This document shows positions 27,911-36,207 of a stretch of 64,000 bases of DNA, piece after piece. Both the position numbers and the translations under genes were made by a program. The notes below the pieces were generated by a model. The model did no database searches. It worked only from the letters and a program-made list of their open reading frames with translations, and had not been told where the DNA came from. The DNA comes from Sulfurimonas sp. (GTDB lineage Bacteria; Campylobacterota; Campylobacteria; Campylobacterales; Sulfurimonadaceae), in NCBI RefSeq assembly GCF_029027405.1, contig NZ_CP093396.1, forward strand, positions 434,001 to 498,000, in the 5' to 3' direction. Each line of letters begins with the position of its first letter. The first letter of the stretch is position 1.

Positions 27911-28258
27911 TTATATTTCAATGTCTAGTACAATTTTAACTTGTTTATCTATCTCAAGTATCTCTTGATAAGTAAGTTTAGTAAGGAAACCTTCCAAGAT
28001 TCTTTGATTATCTAAAGCTCTTATTTGGTCACATAGGACATCACTTGTTTTATCTAACTTATCTCTTTTAGTAATTCTATATCTTAAAGGGTAAGCATTA
28101 TCTATTAAAACAGTTGAAATTGGTAAAATAATAGTTGTAGGGTGTTCACACTCATTTAAAATATTTGTTTGATAAATTAAAACAGGTCTTATTTTGCCAA
28201 CTTCATTCCCTTTTTTAGGGTTAAGTTTAGCTAGATATATTTCACCTTTTTGAAACAT
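27911..28258 (-). CDS. MazF/PemK-type endoribonuclease toxin
   Basis: 115 residues. The MazF fold is recognisable from KGEIYLAKLNPKKGNEVGKIRPVLIYQT, the TTIILPIS strand and LCDQIRALDNQRI. It would cut mRNA at short sequences when freed from its antitoxin. Its ATG overlaps the stop of the upstream antitoxin gene by one base (TAATG). It lies inside the repeat-flanked islet. Confidence 0.88.
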   Translation of the reverse strand: MFQKGEIYLAKLNPKKGNEVGKIRPVLIYQTNILNECEHPTTIILPISTVLIDNAYPLRYRITKRDKLDKTSDVLCDQIRALDNQRILEGFLTKLTYQEILEIDKQVKIVLDIEI

Positions 28259-28491
28259 TATAGACCATCATTTACAGTAGGTTCAAATTCCTGAGAGATT
28301 TTTAAACTCTCTTCTCTTACTTTAAAAGAAGCATTTTTTATTTGTTCTTTAAGTCTTTCTTTTTCTAAGGCATCTTTATAGTAAACAACTGCTTTTCTAA
28401 TTAAATCACTCTTCGTTGTATGTAAAGTCTTAACCATATCTTCTAATGTGTTATAGAATGTATCATCGGATTTTAAAGTAATTGTATGCAT
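28258..28491 (-). CDS. Ribbon-helix-helix antitoxin
   Basis: 77 residues. The N-terminal strand plus two helices (MHTITLKSDDTFYNTLEDMVKTLHTTKSDLIRKAVVYY, residues 1-38) fit a CopG/MetJ-type RHH DNA-binding domain; the rest is a charged tail suited to toxin binding. It precedes the MazF-like toxin and is coupled to it. A TATAAT (minus strand, 28516-28511) and AAGGATG Shine-Dalgarno precede the ATG. RHH pairs usually repress their own promoter. Confidence 0.82.
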   Translation of the reverse strand: MHTITLKSDDTFYNTLEDMVKTLHTTKSDLIRKAVVYYKDALEKERLKEQIKNASFKVREESLKISQEFEPTVNDGL

Positions 28492-28510
28492 AATTCATCC
28501 TTTTTCTCTT

Positions 28511-28516
28511 ATTATA
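28511..28516 (-). promoter_or_regulatory. -10 box of the RHH/MazF toxin-antitoxin operon
   Basis: TATAAT on the minus strand, 19 bp before the antitoxin ATG. Overlap with the autorepressor binding site would be expected, but no obvious operator repeat was found. Confidence 0.5.
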
Positions 28517-28541
28517 GAACAAATTATCTTAAAGTAATATT

Positions 28542-28691
28542 TTAGTAATACCGTAGTGCTAACGGTTGAGAACAAAAAAATGTTCCTTTATTAAGATTTT
28601 CTAAACATTGCTCAATTTCACTAGCTGGTTGATTACGACAGTTATATTCTGCCCCATATTGTCCACTCTGTTTTGTTATATCTTTTGTATT
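28542..28691 (-). pseudogene. Possible gene remnant, cysteine-containing C-terminal fragment
   Basis: A 49-codon open stretch without a start codon, closed by TAA, reads like real protein: GQYGAEYNCRNQPASEIEQ followed by CLENLNKGTFFCS. Two or three cysteines suggest an exported protein. It lies between the TA pair and the small exported protein gene in the islet, consistent with a decayed accessory gene. The family is not recognised. Confidence 0.35.
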
Positions 28692-28716
28692 TTACACCTT
28701 AAAAGTAGAGATTCGT

Positions 28717-29190
28717 TCATAAGGGTGGCAATTCATGTTCATCATTAGCAATTTTGATGGCTAATTTTTTATTTTCAATACTTATATTAATATGTTCCAT
28801 TAGTTTGTGAACAAGTACTTTTCTATTTTTAGAATTTTCTTTTTGTATTTTAATAGCTATTAAATCTTTACCTTGGCAAGTTTTCTTTAAAGCCTTCCAA
28901 GTGTTTATATTATCATTATTAATCACACTTGCTAATAATAAGGAAGCTTTCTTTTCATTTAAAGAAGCTAATGTTATTTTGTTTATTTTCATATCTGAAT
29001 CATGATTATCTTTGCTAATGTGCGATACTCTTTCTTGTTCTGTAGTTAAAGATTTCTTATATAAAAAAATAAATTTATTTATCTCTTTACGTATTTTATT
29101 AAATTTAGTCTGATTGCATTCAAGTGCAAATAAGTTTGTAGATATTAGTGCTATTATTAAGAGAGAGAGTGTTTTTATTTTTAAGTTCAT
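28717..29190 (-). CDS. Small exported protein of unknown function
   Basis: 157 residues from the ATG at 29190, chosen because AAGGAA lies 6 nt upstream and a signal peptide follows (MNLKIKTLSLLIIALISTNLFA). A longer frame to 29289 would run into the inverted repeat. After cleavage the protein has an N-terminal Cys (ECNQTKF), a mostly helical Lys/Glu/Asn-rich body and one more Cys (KKTCQGKD). It looks like DUF1311 or lysozyme-inhibitor-sized periplasmic proteins but no family can be named. It is inside the repeat-flanked islet. Confidence 0.6.
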   Translation of the reverse strand: MNLKIKTLSLLIIALISTNLFALECNQTKFNKIRKEINKFIFLYKKSLTTEQERVSHISKDNHDSDMKINKITLASLNEKKASLLLASVINNDNINTWKALKKTCQGKDLIAIKIQKENSKNRKVLVHKLMEHINISIENKKLAIKIANDEHELPPL

Positions 29191-29724
29191 ATATTTCCTT
29201 GTATTTTTATAAATAGGCTTATTAAAACTTCCAAATAATGTAGCCTTTTGGATATAACGGCAGGGGCTGAGCTCTAAACGAGCAACCAACCAATTGTAGT
29301 ATTCCGCTACGCTACATACAACAATTGGCAGGAACCCACACTAAGCCATCATCCAGAAATCCATAAGTGGATTTATGAAGTATGACTTACTGGAGCTCAG
29401 CCCCTGCCGTTGTACGTTTCCGTTCCGCGGGAACATACAACTACTTAATCAACAAACACTATAGCGAAAGTAGACTTAATATAGAAAAACAAAGGAACAC
29501 CTAGAGTGTTCTATTTAAAATCAAAGTTAATCAATTCTATGATAAATTGCCATATTTTTAAAGTTTGTTGATATTTTTTATTACTGAATTGTCAATTATT
29601 TGGACATTAGTGTAGATTGATTTATTAAATTTAAGAATTAAAGATATAGATATAGATTTGGATTTGATAAAGCGTATGTTTGGGATTCTAAATCGTTAAA
29701 AGAGAGATAGTTTAAAAGATGTCA
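29191..29724. other. Gene-poor accessory stretch of the islet
   Basis: Holds the attC-like inverted repeat (29252-29415), a GTTCC-GCG-GGAAC hairpin (29422-29434), and a GAACAC-CTAGA-GTGTTC hairpin (29495-29511). From about 29620 short open stretches on the plus strand (ending KAYVWDSKSLKER) look like decayed coding sequence. No intact gene seen. Confidence 0.5.
29252..29415. repeat. attC-like inverted repeat with 19-bp perfect arms
   Basis: Left arm 29256-29274 (AACGGCAGGGGCTGAGCTC) is perfectly complementary to 29393-29411. The outer heptamers ATATAAC and GTTGTAC each differ by one base from the integron core-site consensus RYYYAAC / GTTRRRY. The inside contains further stems, CCAATTGT/ACAATTGG and AAATCCA/TGGATTT. 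It is far more GC-rich than its surroundings. A chromosomal-integron attC, or a MITE-like element, are the main options. Confidence 0.5.
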
Positions 29725-30240
29725 CTAAGGTAAAATCCTTCTACTTTGCCAATATCTACTCTTCCAATACGGATTGCTCATACTAGAAATGCTAACTCCA
29801 TTTTTTTGTGAAGTATGCATAAACTTGCCTTTTTCTATAACTATACCAGCATGGCGTGAGTTATAGCCTGTTTTAAAAAAAACTAAATCTCCTTCTTTAG
29901 TGGTATTTTTACTAATAAGATAACCTTTTTTTACTTGATCTTTTGTGGTTCTAGGAAGTCTTATGCTAAAAGCATCTCTATATACTATTTGAATAAGAGA
30001 AGAACAGTCTAAGCCATTTTTATTAATTCCACCATATTTGTATGGCGTGTGGTACCACTTTTTATACTCATGATATAGAGCAGTTGTTATCCAGTTTTGT
30101 TTTTTAGGTTTGTATTTTGGTTGTTCTTTATTCTTTATAATTTTTGAGGAAGTTGCTGGCTGTGAGTGTTGTCTCAGTGTTCGTGAAGAGCATCCACTAA
30201 AAAGAAGAAGGATAGATGCTATGAGTAAAAGTCGTAGCAT
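29725..30240 (-). CDS. NlpC/P60 lipoprotein peptidase
   Basis: 171 residues. Lipobox LFSGC with lipidated C17 after a signal peptide; the NlpC/P60 domain (about 55-171) carries the catalytic Cys79 in GLDCSS, His130 in SRHAGIV and a third polar residue at H142. It would cleave D-gamma-glutamyl-meso-DAP bonds in peptidoglycan, from a membrane anchor. The last codons were used as, or duplicated at, the border of the adjacent islet. Only 1 bp separates it from the next gene upstream. Confidence 0.88.
   Translation of the reverse strand: MLRLLLIASILLLFSGCSSRTLRQHSQPATSSKIIKNKEQPKYKPKKQNWITTALYHEYKKWYHTPYKYGGINKNGLDCSSLIQIVYRDAFSIRLPRTTKDQVKKGYLISKNTTKEGDLVFFKTGYNSRHAGIVIEKGKFMHTSQKNGVSISSMSNPYWKSRYWQSRRILP
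29726..29750. repeat. Right 25-bp direct repeat of the islet (3' end of the nlpC/p60 gene)
   Basis: Matches 27875-27899 at 23 of 25 positions. Here it forms the intact last codons of the NlpC/P60 gene on the minus strand, so this is the original site and the left copy is the duplicate. Confidence 0.8.
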
Positions 30241-30241
30241 C

Positions 30242-30634
30242 TCAAGAGTTTATCTTAACTATTGCATTGGAAAATATAACTCCATCTACTCCAATAATTG
30301 CTAATTCTTCTAACTCACTTTCATCTTCTACCTGAATTAATATTTTTGCATCAAAGAGGTAGTCATTGGCGATATTTTGAGCTGTTTTTGCTAACTCTTT
30401 AGGGATTACAATAAAGGAAGTTCCTAAAGAGGAAGCATATATAATTTGAGTTATATTTTTTACTCCAAGAGCTAAAGTTATTTCATTGCTTGTAGCATGA
30501 TTGATAGTTTCTAAATTATCTTCACTAAAATTAAGAAATATAGTTGAGTTAGGAGGTGTTTTAGATATAGCATCTATGTTTGTTACATGGTAAAAAATAT
30601 CGCTTTGTATAAATCTATGTCCATATATCAACAT
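30242..30634 (-). CDS. Conserved protein of unknown function
   Basis: 130 residues starting at the ATG at 30634, which overlaps the upstream stop as TAATG; a longer reading to 30664 is less likely. Alternating beta strands and helices (TIFLNFSED, TSFIVIPKELAKTAQNIAN, DAKILIQVEDESELEELAIIGVDGVIFSNA) suggest a small alpha/beta fold, with the tail recalling the ends of TIM-barrel enzymes. No catalytic motif seen. It lies in the rsmG-PP0621-this-nlpC run, so co-transcription with cell-envelope genes is likely. Confidence 0.65.
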   Translation of the reverse strand: MLIYGHRFIQSDIFYHVTNIDAISKTPPNSTIFLNFSEDNLETINHATSNEITLALGVKNITQIIYASSLGTSFIVIPKELAKTAQNIANDYLFDAKILIQVEDESELEELAIIGVDGVIFSNAIVKINS

Positions 30635-30858
30635 TATGATTTCTCCACGCACTCTTTTGAGCAATAGTATTTGTTGTTACTCAAAATTGTATCATCAAGC
30701 TCGCAGTAGATGCCACACTCTTTACACTCTATCATGTCATTACTCTGTTTATCTTCTTTCTTGCGAGTTTCTTTTTTTTGTGCTACTTTAGGTTTTTTCT
30801 TAATAAAAACAAAGTAAACAAAGGCTATTACTCCTATTACAACTAGATATTTTATCAT
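30634..30858 (-). CDS. PP0621-family small membrane protein with zinc-ribbon-like tail
   Basis: 74 residues. N-terminal membrane helix (YLVVIGVIAFVYFVFI), a Lys-rich linker, and a C-terminal pattern MIECKECGIYCELDDTIL...YYCSKEC with paired cysteines likely binding zinc. This is the layout of the PP0621 family. Start and stop are shared by 1 bp with rsmG upstream and with the next gene downstream. Role unknown. Confidence 0.78.
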   Translation of the reverse strand: MIKYLVVIGVIAFVYFVFIKKKPKVAQKKETRKKEDKQSNDMIECKECGIYCELDDTILSNNKYYCSKECVEKS

Positions 30859-31439
30859 TATATATTTTCTCCAATAAGTAAGTAGTGTCTATTTTTAGTT
30901 TTTATAATTTTATGTTTAATGCTATCATTAATTTCATCATAAACTTTTTCGCCTTTATAAAAAAGGAGTTTAGAATTTTCATCTCTGAAGTTTTTACTTA
31001 AATCTAGCAGCATATTTGTATCAGTTACTGCTCTTGATGTGATAAGCTCAAAGATTTCACTCTCCATTTCCTCAACTTTCATTTTTACAACTCTAACATT
31101 TTTAAGACCTAAGTCAGCTTTTATAAATTGCAAAAAACCAGCTCTTTTTTTTAGAGGTTCTACTAAAGTAACTTCTGTTTGGGGCATAGCCATTGCAAGT
31201 ATCATTCCTGGAAAACCAGCACCAGTTCCAATATCTAAAAGATTTTTTGTTTTCTCTAAAAAAGTAAGAGGAAAAATAGCATCATAGATAAATTCATCTA
31301 TAGTTGATTCATCTTTAGCACCTGTTAGGTTATGAATTTTGTTCCATTTAAAAAGATGTTCTTTGTACTTTTGAATATTATAAAAAAAGTCATCTGGTAG
31401 TTCTATGTTTTCTTGTTCGATAGTAGTTTTTAGGTTCAA
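30858..31439 (-). CDS. rsmG: 16S rRNA (guanine527-N7)-methyltransferase
   Basis: 193 residues. Rossmann SAM-binding motif [16 protein letters not shown], followed by [15 protein letters not shown] and the ITSRAV segment typical of RsmG/GidB. It methylates G527 of 16S rRNA; loss gives low-level streptomycin resistance in other bacteria. First gene of a tightly packed minus-strand run down to nlpC. Confidence 0.95.
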   Translation of the reverse strand: MNLKTTIEQENIELPDDFFYNIQKYKEHLFKWNKIHNLTGAKDESTIDEFIYDAIFPLTFLEKTKNLLDIGTGAGFPGMILAMAMPQTEVTLVEPLKKRAGFLQFIKADLGLKNVRVVKMKVEEMESEIFELITSRAVTDTNMLLDLSKNFRDENSKLLFYKGEKVYDEINDSIKHKIIKTKNRHYLLIGENI

Positions 31440-31454
31440 TTTATTGCCTTAAAA

Positions 31455-32006
31455 TTATGAAAATATACTTTTAAGTGATTTAAATAAACCACCTTCTTCA
31501 ACTAACTCTTTTATAAATTCATCATAAGTTATTTTGTTTCTATCTAAAAATCCTTGAAAATATTTCAGCGAATCATGTGTTCCATCTCTTTTTTCTATCT
31601 CTAGAAGTTTTTCATAAACAAGAGTCATTTTATCTATTGCTTTTTGTGGAGGTGCTTTTCTAAAAGATGAAAAAGCAATGATTTTATCTGTTTTATGATC
31701 TCTTATCATCTCAAAATCTGCAACAACCCAATAGTAGCGTCCATCTTTGGCCAGATTTTTAACAACAGCAGTAATGCCTTTACCTTTTAAAAGTCTATCC
31801 CACAGCATTGTAAATACTGCTTTTGGCATGTCAGGATGTCTTAGGATGTTATGTGATTGACCTATAAGCTCAGACTCTTTATAGCCAGATACTTTCATGA
31901 AATAATCATTAACTTCTATAATGATACCTTTTTTATCTGTTTTAGAGATTATGTATTTTTTTGTACTAAATTTTATTTCAGTATTGATCGGTGTTGGTCG
32001 TGTCAA
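31455..32006 (-). CDS. PAS-domain sensor protein, CetB/Aer-N-like
   Basis: 183 residues. A single PAS domain with the Aer-type signature (VSGYKESELIGQSHNILRHP, MPKAVFTMLWD, DGRYYWVVADFEMI) and a helical C-terminal tail; no HAMP, signalling or membrane domain. Stand-alone PAS proteins of this kind (CetB in Campylobacter) bind FAD and pass redox or energy-taxis signals to a partner transducer. The partner (CetA-like) is not in the window. Confidence 0.85.
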   Translation of the reverse strand: MTRPTPINTEIKFSTKKYIISKTDKKGIIIEVNDYFMKVSGYKESELIGQSHNILRHPDMPKAVFTMLWDRLLKGKGITAVVKNLAKDGRYYWVVADFEMIRDHKTDKIIAFSSFRKAPPQKAIDKMTLVYEKLLEIEKRDGTHDSLKYFQGFLDRNKITYDEFIKELVEEGGLFKSLKSIFS

Positions 32007-32088
32007 AGTAGGTCTCCTGAAAAAATTTAGATTATTATATACTTTTTTAAATAAAATTATGTAATAATATGAACAAAATAAAATAAAT

Positions 32089-32541
32089 GTGAATATAATG
32101 GATAAAGAAAAAACAGTAGAATCATTTCAAAATGCTAAAAAAGTATATGAGGAACAGATGGAAAAACTTGAAGTTGCAATGGATGGATCAAATATAAAAA
32201 TACCAACAGCAGCCTTGCAAACAGCCTATGTTTTTGGTAAATGGCTTTACCTTGGAAATGATGATTTAAGGTCAATATTAGGCTCACTTTTTTATGATAA
32301 AATTGAAATACTTCATGTCAGATGGCATGAAGAATATATAAAGACATTTGATATTTTTTTTCAAAAACAAAAAAAAGGTTTCTTTCAAAACGCATTTGGA
32401 AATTCAAAAGTAAGTGGAATGGAACTAGAAAAAGCAAATAGTTACTATAAAGAACTTAAAGTAATTACCAAAGAACTTATAAAAACAATAGATTCTTCTG
32501 AGCGAAGATTAGGTGCTTTAGCTGAGTCTAAATTTAACTAA
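32089..32541 (+). CDS. CZB-like protein lacking some zinc ligands
   Basis: 150 residues with GTG start (or ATG at 32098; neither has a good Shine-Dalgarno). The segment VFGKWLYLGNDDLRSILGSLF...ILHVRWHEEYI resembles the chemoreceptor zinc-binding domain (CxFGKW ... HxxxH), but the Cys is Tyr and the first His is not evident. It may bind no metal or a different one. It sits next to the CetB-like gene, hinting at a chemotaxis link, although the strand is opposite. Confidence 0.5.
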   Translation: MNIMDKEKTVESFQNAKKVYEEQMEKLEVAMDGSNIKIPTAALQTAYVFGKWLYLGNDDLRSILGSLFYDKIEILHVRWHEEYIKTFDIFFQKQKKGFFQNAFGNSKVSGMELEKANSYYKELKVITKELIKTIDSSERRLGALAESKFN

Positions 32542-32543
32542 AA

Positions 32544-33107
32544 TTACAGTAGATGCCCAAGTTCATCTTTTTTTATATTTAAATAATCTTCATTGTGAGT
32601 ATTTGATTTCATAATTATAGGAACTCTTTGTACAATCTCAATATCACTAATAGAACTAATTTTATCTGGATTATTTGTAAGTAATTTTATTTTTTTTATG
32701 CCAAAGTGATGAAGTATATATGTAACCATCTCATAAGTTCTCTCATCAGTACGAAAGCCTAGTTGATGATTTGCTTCTACTGTATTTAGTCCATCATCTT
32801 GAAGAGCATAAGCATTTATTTTGTTTAAAAGACCAATATTGCGTCCCTCTTGTCGTAAATAAATAACCATTCCATTGGTTTTATTTGCCAGATTTAGTGC
32901 GTATTCAAGTTGTTCTCCGCAATCACACTTTAAACTACCTATAGCATCTCCTGTTAAACATTCTGAATGAACCCTAACTATAGGCACTTCATCTAAGTTG
33001 TCTTTATATATTACAAGATGTTCTTTTGCCCCTTCTTTAAAGGCTTTTACTTTGAAGTGACCAAATTTTGATGGTAAGTTTGCTATTTGTGAAATCTCTA
33101 TATTCAA
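32544..33107 (-). CDS. ribA: GTP cyclohydrolase II
   Basis: 187 residues, RibA alone without the RibB fusion. It opens GTP to start riboflavin synthesis. Zinc ligands in CLTGDAIGSLKCDCGEQL, and catalytic motif YLRQEGRNIGLLNKINAYALQD, with LTNNPDK near the C terminus. No FMN riboswitch is visible upstream. It is divergent from hemB across the long palindrome. Confidence 0.96.
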   Translation of the reverse strand: MNIEISQIANLPSKFGHFKVKAFKEGAKEHLVIYKDNLDEVPIVRVHSECLTGDAIGSLKCDCGEQLEYALNLANKTNGMVIYLRQEGRNIGLLNKINAYALQDDGLNTVEANHQLGFRTDERTYEMVTYILHHFGIKKIKLLTNNPDKISSISDIEIVQRVPIIMKSNTHNEDYLNIKKDELGHLL

Positions 33108-33132
33108 TTAATGTACCCTAATTTAAACATTC

Positions 33133-33298
33133 AACCCAAATTATGCGAATAGAAGATTAAAACTTTACCTATCATTGCACACTAGGCACATTCATTGAAA
33201 ATTTACACCACCAATAAGGTGGCTTAAAATTTTCACTAAACACCCCTAGCATACAAGCATAGGCAAATTTTATAAATCTCTATTGCATAATCTGGGTT
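33133..33298. repeat. 166-bp imperfect palindrome between ribA and hemB
   Basis: Outer arms AACCCA-AATTATGC...AATAG pair with GCATAAT-TGGGTT, the pairing continues inward through CCTAT, CTAGG and GAAAATTT, and ends in CCACC-AATAA-GGTGG. The whole element folds as one long, slightly bulged hairpin. Flanking bases show no clear target duplication. A MITE-type element, or a structured leader RNA of hemB, are the likely explanations. Confidence 0.65.
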
Positions 33299-33346
33299 AA
33301 AACGATAAAATAAATTTTTCAAAATTATAGCTAAAAAAGGTTTATT

Positions 33347-34324
33347 ATGTTTCAAAGATTTCGTAGAACTCGTTTAAATAATCATCTTCGTGCCTTAGTA
33401 AGAGAAACAAATGTGAGTGTCAATGACTTTATTTACCCACTTTTTGTTCGTTCTGGTGAGAATATTAAAACAGAAGTAGCATCTATGCCTGGAGTATTTC
33501 AGATGAGCTTAGATGAAATTTTAAAAGAGTGTGGGGAGTTGAAAAAGTTAGGGCTTTATTCTATTATTTTATTTGGCATTCCTGATGTAAAAGATTCTAT
33601 TGGTTCTGATTCTCTTTGTGAACATGGAATTATTGCTTGTGCAATTCGTGCTATAAAAAAAGAACATCCAGAGATGTTTGTTGTTACAGACCTTTGTTTT
33701 TGTGAATATACAGACCATGGACATTGTGGAATTATAGATGCTGAAAATGAAACAGTAAATAATGACGCGACTTTAGAAATATCAGCACAGCAAGCTCTTA
33801 TACACGCAAAAGCTGGAGCAGATATGATAGCACCTTCGGGAATGATGGATGGAATCATACAAACGCTTAGAAGTGCGCTAGATGCTAATGGTTATGAAAA
33901 CTTGCCAATAATGGCATACTCTACAAAATTTGCATCTGGATATTATGGACCATTTAGAGATGTTGCAGAATCTACTCCATCTTTTGGAGATAGAAGCTCT
34001 TATCAAATGGATCCAGCCAACAGAAGAGAAGCTATAAGTGAATCTATTTCAGATGAGGTACAGGGAGCAGATATACTTATGGTAAAACCTGCTCTTGCTT
34101 ACTTAGACATAGTTCGTGAAATCAAAGATAATACTTCACTTCCAATGGCTGTTTATAATGTAAGTGGCGAATATGCCATGCTGAAAATAGCAGGGTTAAA
34201 TGACCTGATTGATTATGATAGAGTTGTAATGGAAACCATGGTTTCTTTTAAAAGAGCAGGAGCAGATATAATTATCTCTTATCATGCAAAAGAAGTTGCT
34301 AAAATGCTTCAAAAGCAAAATTAG
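33347..34324 (+). CDS. hemB: Delta-aminolevulinic acid dehydratase (porphobilinogen synthase)
   Basis: 325 residues. It joins two ALA molecules into porphobilinogen for heme. Zinc-type active-site cysteines C117, C119 and C127 ([11 protein letters not shown]), and the Schiff-base lysines in [15 protein letters not shown] and [15 protein letters not shown] before the ATG is a usable Shine-Dalgarno. Another heme gene, hemJ, lies 4 kb downstream. Confidence 0.97.
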   Translation: MFQRFRRTRLNNHLRALVRETNVSVNDFIYPLFVRSGENIKTEVASMPGVFQMSLDEILKECGELKKLGLYSIILFGIPDVKDSIGSDSLCEHGIIACAIRAIKKEHPEMFVVTDLCFCEYTDHGHCGIIDAENETVNNDATLEISAQQALIHAKAGADMIAPSGMMDGIIQTLRSALDANGYENLPIMAYSTKFASGYYGPFRDVAESTPSFGDRSSYQMDPANRREAISESISDEVQGADILMVKPALAYLDIVREIKDNTSLPMAVYNVSGEYAMLKIAGLNDLIDYDRVVMETMVSFKRAGADIIISYHAKEVAKMLQKQN

Positions 34325-34326
34325 GG

Positions 34327-34332
34327 TATAAT
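34327..34332 (+). promoter_or_regulatory. -10 box of argF
   Basis: TATAAT immediately after hemB, 42 bp before the TTG start at 34375; Shine-Dalgarno AAAGGA is 8 nt before the TTG. No ARG-box-like operator was noticed. Confidence 0.45.
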
Positions 34333-34374
34333 AAATGCTTTTTTTAAAAAAGAATTTTAGTCAAAGGATTTTCA

Positions 34375-35295
34375 TTGCGACATTTTTTAACATTACAAGA
34401 TTTTACTAAAGAAGAGATATTAGAAATTATTGATATTTCCCTTGATATAAAGAAAAATCTAAAATCTAAAATTTATAAAAAAGAGTTAGAAAATCAAACA
34501 CTTGCAATGATTTTTGAAAAAAGTTCAACAAGAACTAGAGTTAGTTTTGAAACAGGTATGTCACAGCTAGGTGGTCATGCTCTGTTTTTATCAAACCGTG
34601 ATATTCATTTAGGTCGTGGAGAACCTATCAAAGATACAGCAAGAGTAATCAGTTCTATGTGCGATATGGTAATGATTAGAACTTTTGAGCAATCAATGAT
34701 AGAAGAGTTCGCAAAATTCTCAAAAGTACCAGTTATAAATGGTTTGACAGATTCTTTTCATCCTGTACAACTTTTAGCAGATTATATGACTTTAGTGGAA
34801 TATGAATCTAGTGAAGATATTGTTTGTGCTTATATTGGTGATGGAAATAATATGACTCATTCTTGGATGATACTTGCTGCAAAACTTGGTTTTGAGCTAA
34901 GAATAGCAACCCCAAAAGGTTATGAAGTTGATGAAAATATCTTACAAGTTGCACTTCTTTTAGCAAAAGAAAGTGGAGCTGTTATAAAAACTATGCATGA
35001 TCCTTGTGAAGCAGTTAAGGGTGCTAGTGTTGTTACAACAGACACTTGGACTTCAATGGGAAAAGAAGAAGAAAAAGAGGATCGTATAAATATTTTTAAA
35101 GGTTTTATGGTAAATGATAAGATGATGCTCTTAGCAAAAAAAGATGCTAAGTTGTTGCACTGTTTACCGGCATATAGAGGATTAGAAGTTAGTGAGAAAA
35201 CTTTTGAAGAACATTCAAAAATTATTTTTGATGAAGCAGAAAATAGACTTCATGCTCAAAAAGGATTAATGGTTTGGTTGGATAAACAAAGATAA
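34375..35295 (+). CDS. argF: Ornithine carbamoyltransferase
   Basis: 306 residues, TTG start supported by AAAGGA. It makes citrulline from ornithine and carbamoyl phosphate in arginine synthesis. Carbamoyl-phosphate loop [10 protein letters not shown], substrate loop [11 protein letters not shown], and HCLPAYRG (ornithine-binding Cys-Leu) are intact. No other arginine genes are adjacent. Confidence 0.97.
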   Translation: MRHFLTLQDFTKEEILEIIDISLDIKKNLKSKIYKKELENQTLAMIFEKSSTRTRVSFETGMSQLGGHALFLSNRDIHLGRGEPIKDTARVISSMCDMVMIRTFEQSMIEEFAKFSKVPVINGLTDSFHPVQLLADYMTLVEYESSEDIVCAYIGDGNNMTHSWMILAAKLGFELRIATPKGYEVDENILQVALLLAKESGAVIKTMHDPCEAVKGASVVTTDTWTSMGKEEEKEDRINIFKGFMVNDKMMLLAKKDAKLLHCLPAYRGLEVSEKTFEEHSKIIFDEAENRLHAQKGLMVWLDKQR

Positions 35296-35304
35296 ACTCT
35301 TTGT

Positions 35305-36159
35305 TTAAATCCATCCTTTTGAATCTTCTAAAATCACCTTATTATTTATGTTATAAACTTCAATAAGTTGTGAAATTAAGCTTGTCCCTTGATTGAAGTA
35401 ATTATTTGTATTTAAATTAATATTTTTTTCCTCTAAAACATCTTTTTTTGTTAAAGATATATAAGTTTTAGTCGCTTGTTCAATTTGAGCAAGTTTGATA
35501 GAAATATTTGTATTAAATTTTTTGCCATTTTTTGATAATACATTTTGCATATCTGCCAGTAGAGTTGAGCTTAAGATTTGTATCTCATTTATAATAGCTA
35601 GCATCTGAGCATTTTGTTTTGGAGTAATTTTTCTTTTTGCAACAATTCCAGAACCCATTCCTCTCATTTGTCCAACATACTCAGTAAAAGGTAAAATCAC
35701 TTCCATCATAATAGTTGATAGTTCCTGACCTAAAGGATTTAACTCATTTGAACCACGCTTAGAAACACTTTGTGCAAGCATTAAAGTTTGTTCTATTAAT
35801 TCTGTATATTTGCTAAATACACCAGCAGGTTCTCTATTAAATGCTACTCTATTAAGTGATATTAATGATTGAGATATTGAAGTTGCTCTAGAGTTTATAA
35901 TAGGGTCAGCAGCTAATGGAAGTGACTCCATTATTCCGATTGCTTTCTTCATATCTTTTCTTGTTCCATAGACTAAGAGCATAGAGGTTGTATTACCATT
36001 TAGGTAATTGTTTGTTAAACCTCTTGTTTTTTGAGTTGCTATTACTAAGTCTTTAAGAGCACCAATGTATTTTGAGTTTTCTTTTTGCCCAGAATTACTA
36101 AATAAAGATTTTGCATTTAGTGTAAATATCAAAGTCATTACTAGAAGAAGTATACGCAT
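35305..36159 (-). CDS. Stand-alone NIT-domain-like periplasmic protein
   Basis: 284 residues with a signal peptide (MRILLLVMTLIFTLNAKS) and no membrane helix afterwards. The helical body with ATQKTRGLTNNYLNG and YVGQMRGMGSGIVAKRK resembles the nitrate- and nitrite-sensing (NIT) helical bundle, normally the sensory part of chemoreceptors or kinases. Here it is free in the periplasm, so it could be a binding partner for a separate receptor. Nitrate binding is only an inference. Confidence 0.6.
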   Translation of the reverse strand: MRILLLVMTLIFTLNAKSLFSNSGQKENSKYIGALKDLVIATQKTRGLTNNYLNGNTTSMLLVYGTRKDMKKAIGIMESLPLAADPIINSRATSISQSLISLNRVAFNREPAGVFSKYTELIEQTLMLAQSVSKRGSNELNPLGQELSTIMMEVILPFTEYVGQMRGMGSGIVAKRKITPKQNAQMLAIINEIQILSSTLLADMQNVLSKNGKKFNTNISIKLAQIEQATKTYISLTKKDVLEEKNINLNTNNYFNQGTSLISQLIEVYNINNKVILEDSKGWI

Positions 36160-36207
36160 GATTTTATCCTTAGTCGTTTAAATGCCACATTGTATCACTT
36201 TTTTTTG

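Noticed and set aside
28561-28590. Second attC-like site at GTGCTAACGGTTGAG
   Set aside because: Contains AAC/GTT-like bases but only a short GAACA/TGTTC hairpin and no partner arm, so the resemblance is probably chance.
33108-33346. FMN riboswitch upstream of ribA
   Set aside because: The conserved RFN core (GGGGxxGGGTGAAAxTCCC type) is not present on either strand; the region is filled by a palindrome instead.
36180-36207. tRNA or terminator in the gap between the NIT-like gene and trpS
   Set aside because: Too short and no stem recognised; no tRNA cloverleaf was found anywhere in the window.
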